Shown one piece after another: positions 61,453 to 64,000 of a DNA stretch of 64,000 nt. Made by a program: the position numbers and the translations under genes. Each line of letters starts with the position of its first letter. Positions within the stretch are counted from its first letter, which is position 1. This stretch comes from JAEXOD01 sp964652025 (GTDB lineage: Bacteria > Bacteroidota > Ignavibacteria > Ignavibacteriales > Melioribacteraceae), in assembly GCA_964652025.1 (NCBI GenBank), contig CAZYZX010000013.1, forward strand, positions 1-64,000, in the 5' to 3' direction. The notes under the pieces were generated by a model, which was given only the letters and a program-made list of their open reading frames with translations, was not told the DNA's origin and did no database searches.

Positions 61453-63600
61453 ATGTATTATTTATGTAAAATTTTTTCGGTTTTTTTTATTTTATTTAGC
61501 TCTTTTGTATTTGCACAAAAGCAGGTTGTTGTTTGCGATAGCCAAACTAATTTTCCTATTCAAAACGTAAATGTCTTTTCTTCTTCATTTATTAATATAA
61601 CTAATAGTAATGGTTTTACTTTTATCCCTTTTATAAATTTTTCAGATTCTGTTTGTTTTTCTCATGTTGCTTATGGTAAAATTTGTTTAACTTATTCCAA
61701 AATTCCAGATACTTTATTTTTAACACCTAAAAGTTTATTAACTAAGGAAATTACTGTTAATGCTTTTATTAATAAACCTACTCAAAATTCAATTTCTATA
61801 ACTGTTAATAATTTTCACAAATCTACTTTTAATAATATAGGTGATTTAATAAAGGCTGAAACCGACTTATTTATTAAAGACTATGGTGGTGTTTCGGGTG
61901 TAAAAGGTGTTTCTATGCGCGGGCTTTCTTCGGAAAACACCATTGTTTTATTTAATGAAGCTCGCATTAATGACCTAAGAACTGGAATGTTCGATTTTTC
62001 TCTTATTAGCCCCTTATCTATTAATACAATTCAAGTTGTTAAAAGCGGTTATAACGATTCCCCTTTTTTAACTCCAGGTGGAATTATTAAATTGTCTAAT
62101 TCTTTTTTGGATTATGATAATAAAATTCTGCTTGGAGTTAAAGTTAACTCAGATTTTTATCGCTCCATGTTTTTTAACATAAAGCAAAATTATAATAACC
62201 TAAGCTTTTCATTAAATTTAGAACGAAGCTTCTCATCGGGAAACTATTTATACTATTTTAACAACAACTATCACAGAAGAAATAATGCCTTCTTTTCTAA
62301 AACTTTTTTTAGCAATAACTTAGAGTATAGAACTGCTAAAAATATAATTAATATTTATTCCCATTTTGGCTTTCTTAATAATGGAATACCTGGTTATGTA
62401 GTAACAAACAATACCCAATCTAGTATGGCTAATAACCAAAGTAAAACATTTTTTGCAGTTTTAAATAACACTTATCTTATTAATAATTACTTTTCTTTAC
62501 TATATAATTTTAATTTTAGCTATCAAAATTTATTGCTAAATGACCCACTAAAGCAACTTTTTGCAAATAAAACCTCTCAAAGTTCTATATTAAAAGATTT
62601 TAATTCCTTTGCTAAAATTAAATTTAATTCCGAAACCTTTTTATTGCTTTTTGGTTACGAATTAAGCATAAGTAAACTTAAAAACGAGCTACCTACTGAA
62701 AATAATTTATTTATTAATATTAATAAATTAAGTAATAAAGTTTTTGCTAATTCCTATTTTACAAATTATAATATTCCATTTACCTATAAAACAGATATTT
62801 TTGCTTCTTTTGCATACGAAACTTTTAGCGAAACATTAATTAATAAGCACAATGATAAAATCTTTTCTTATCGATTAGGTTTTAGCTTAACACCAAATTT
62901 AATTAAAGATATAACCATTACATCCTCTTTTTCAAAATCTTACCGCGCTCCTTCCTTTAACGAGCAATTTTATGCATCTTTATATAATATTAAATTTCTA
63001 AATAAAGAGTATTACGAAGGATACGAGATAGGTTTAACTTATAACAAAAAAAATCTTCAGAAATTTAACCTTTCTTATTATAACTTAATTGGCAAAGATA
63101 AAATAGTTTGGATTCCATCTAGGCAGGCTTTGCAGGTTCCTAAAAATTTTGCAAACCTTAGATATTTTGGAATTGAAGCAAGTGCAGAATTTAATATTAA
63201 CGATAATTTTATTTACTTTTTATTACTATATAGCTATAATTCTGCAACTAATAAAGCAAAATATTACTCAAACGATTTTTCTTATAACAAGCAACTTGTA
63301 TATGTTCCTAAACATAGGTTAAATTTAAATTCTACTCTAAATTATAAAAACTTTTCTTTTACAACATATAACTCTTTTACAAGTGAAAGATTTTATTCCT
63401 CTGATAACGACTCAAATAATAAGTTAAAACCTTATTACGTTTGTGACATTTCACTTTCTTATAATTTTAATCTTTTTAGTTTTAATAATACAATTAATTT
63501 TTCTGTATTCAATCTTTTTAACACTAAATACTTTGTGATACAGTCTTATCCAATGCCACTAAGAAACTATTCGTTAACATATATAATGGAGATACTATGA
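61453..63600 (+). CDS. btuB: TonB-dependent receptor, BtuB-like (vitamin B12 uptake)
   Basis: The 715-residue outer-membrane protein has a signal peptide (IFSVFFILFSSFVFAQ), an N-terminal carboxypeptidase-D-like regulatory domain (about residues 22-85), a plug domain (about 100-215, with GVSMRGLSSENTIVLFNEARIND) and a beta-barrel of alternating aromatic strands ending in a terminal aromatic segment (NYSLTYIMEIL). The substrate is inferred from the B12 riboswitch directly upstream and the BtuG-like gene downstream, which it overlaps by four bases (ATGA). Size is within the range for BtuB-type receptors. Confidence 0.87.
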   Translation: MYYLCKIFSVFFILFSSFVFAQKQVVVCDSQTNFPIQNVNVFSSSFINITNSNGFTFIPFINFSDSVCFSHVAYGKICLTYSKIPDTLFLTPKSLLTKEITVNAFINKPTQNSISITVNNFHKSTFNNIGDLIKAETDLFIKDYGGVSGVKGVSMRGLSSENTIVLFNEARINDLRTGMFDFSLISPLSINTIQVVKSGYNDSPFLTPGGIIKLSNSFLDYDNKILLGVKVNSDFYRSMFFNIKQNYNNLSFSLNLERSFSSGNYLYYFNNNYHRRNNAFFSKTFFSNNLEYRTAKNIINIYSHFGFLNNGIPGYVVTNNTQSSMANNQSKTFFAVLNNTYLINNYFSLLYNFNFSYQNLLLNDPLKQLFANKTSQSSILKDFNSFAKIKFNSETFLLLFGYELSISKLKNELPTENNLFININKLSNKVFANSYFTNYNIPFTYKTDIFASFAYETFSETLINKHNDKIFSYRLGFSLTPNLIKDITITSSFSKSYRAPSFNEQFYASLYNIKFLNKEYYEGYEIGLTYNKKNLQKFNLSYYNLIGKDKIVWIPSRQALQVPKNFANLRYFGIEASAEFNINDNFIYFLLLYSYNSATNKAKYYSNDFSYNKQLVYVPKHRLNLNSTLNYKNFSFTTYNSFTSERFYSSDNDSNNKLKPYYVCDISLSYNFNLFSFNNTINFSVFNLFNTKYFVIQSYPMPLRNYSLTYIMEIL

Positions 63601-64000
63601 AAAGAAACCTTTATTTACTTTTATTTATTACATTACTTGCATTTACGGCATGCCAAAAAGATGACAAAACTGTTAACCCACCAATTACCAATGAATATAA
63701 AGGGGTTTATATAGTTAATGAAGGGCTTTATGGTCAAAATAATTCTTCGCTATCATTTATAGATTTATCTGCTGGAACCGTTAATAATAACGTTTACGAA
63801 GCAGCCAACAATGGAACAAGTTTAGGCGATACAGGAAATGATTTTGAAATTTTTGGAAACAAAGGCTATATTGCAGTAGATAACAGCAATAAAATAGAAA
63901 TTATTGATTTAAAGACCTTTAAAAGTTTAGGTTTTGTAAACTTAGGTGCTGGTAGTAGCCCACGTGATGTTGTTATAATAGACTCTACCTTAGGATACGT
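63597..64000 (+). CDS. btuG: BtuG-like beta-propeller lipoprotein, cut by the window edge
   Basis: The first 134 codons are present. A lipoprotein signal (LLFITLLAFTAC, Cys19) is followed by the beginning of a YVTN-type beta-propeller: YIVNEGLYGQNNSSLSFID, SLGDTGNDFEIFGNKGYIAV, KIEIIDLKTF and SPRDVVIID. BtuG of gut Bacteroides is a surface propeller that binds B12 with very high affinity and caps BtuB. The matching fold, lipid anchor and coupling to the B12-controlled receptor support the same role. GGAGATACT precedes the ATG, which overlaps the receptor stop. The 3' part lies outside the window. Confidence 0.8.
   Translation, partial: MKRNLYLLLFITLLAFTACQKDDKTVNPPITNEYKGVYIVNEGLYGQNNSSLSFIDLSAGTVNNNVYEAANNGTSLGDTGNDFEIFGNKGYIAVDNSNKIEIIDLKTFKSLGFVNLGAGSSPRDVVIIDSTLGY

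Overview
The window is a strongly AT-rich chromosomal segment from a member of the Bacteroidota/Chlorobiota (FCB) group. Evidence: a C25 (gingipain/PorU-type) peptidase with a type IX secretion C-terminal domain, many Sec/lipoprotein signals, a cobalamin-riboswitch-controlled TonB receptor followed by a BtuG-like propeller lipoprotein, and promoters of the Bacteroidota form TTG-N20/21-TAnnTTTG. The long Ig/FlgD-tailed C25 protein and mixture of weak and AGGAG-type ribosome sites lean towards the Ignavibacteria/Kapabacteria side, but no marker here settles the class.

Layout. (1) 1-18280 is an accessory island. On the minus strand lies a complete BREX type 3 phage-defence operon, brxF-brxC-pglX-[DUF262/DUF1524 GmrSD-like nuclease]-brxH-pglZ-brxA, with a small membrane protein behind it. 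The GmrSD-like gene sits inside the operon with its own strong ribosome site. BrxF lacks a proper Walker A motif. Divergent from the operon are a 64-residue ORF flanked by TGTACA repeats and an NtrC-like AAA+ protein that has a macro-domain-like sensor and a GSFTDA loop in place of GAFTGA. The island ends at the 3' half of a tRNA-Asp gene (18187-18232), preceded by two tandem CTGTAACGAAT repeats; this looks like an attachment site.

(2) 18280-21400 is a scrap yard: a mini GIY-YIG gene between two copies of the tRNA-Asp tail plus terminator, a third partial copy further on, a MuF-type phage head/toxin gene broken by an in-frame TGA with an intact candidate immunity gene, a decayed minus-strand gene, and four related hairpin repeats.

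(3) 21400-28600: two hybrid signalling kinases (ATGA overlap), the tail-specific protease Prc, a YbaK-type deacylase and a 55-residue basic protein. (4) 28700-37034: a surface-polysaccharide cluster (GT-C transferase, Wzx-like flippase, GT4, two tandem GT9 paralogues, GT2 and GT26). (5) 37052-50105: the giant C25 peptidase, a DUF134/NifX-like pair behind a palindromic operator, an MlaF-like ATPase, RadA, the nadB-nadC-nadA NAD operon, and MarR-pirin. (6) 50143-55334: a secreted hydrolase-like protein, dnaA with an adjacent oriC-like region, an epimerase, an asparaginase and a small HEGGH membrane protein. (7) 55337-64000: a CheB-CheR-PAS protein with a partner hybrid kinase, then the B12 riboswitch, a BtuB-like receptor and the start of a BtuG-like lipoprotein.

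The most interesting parts are the BREX locus with its built-in type IV-like nuclease and macro/AAA+ neighbour, and the tRNA-Asp tail duplications linked to the GIY-YIG gene.
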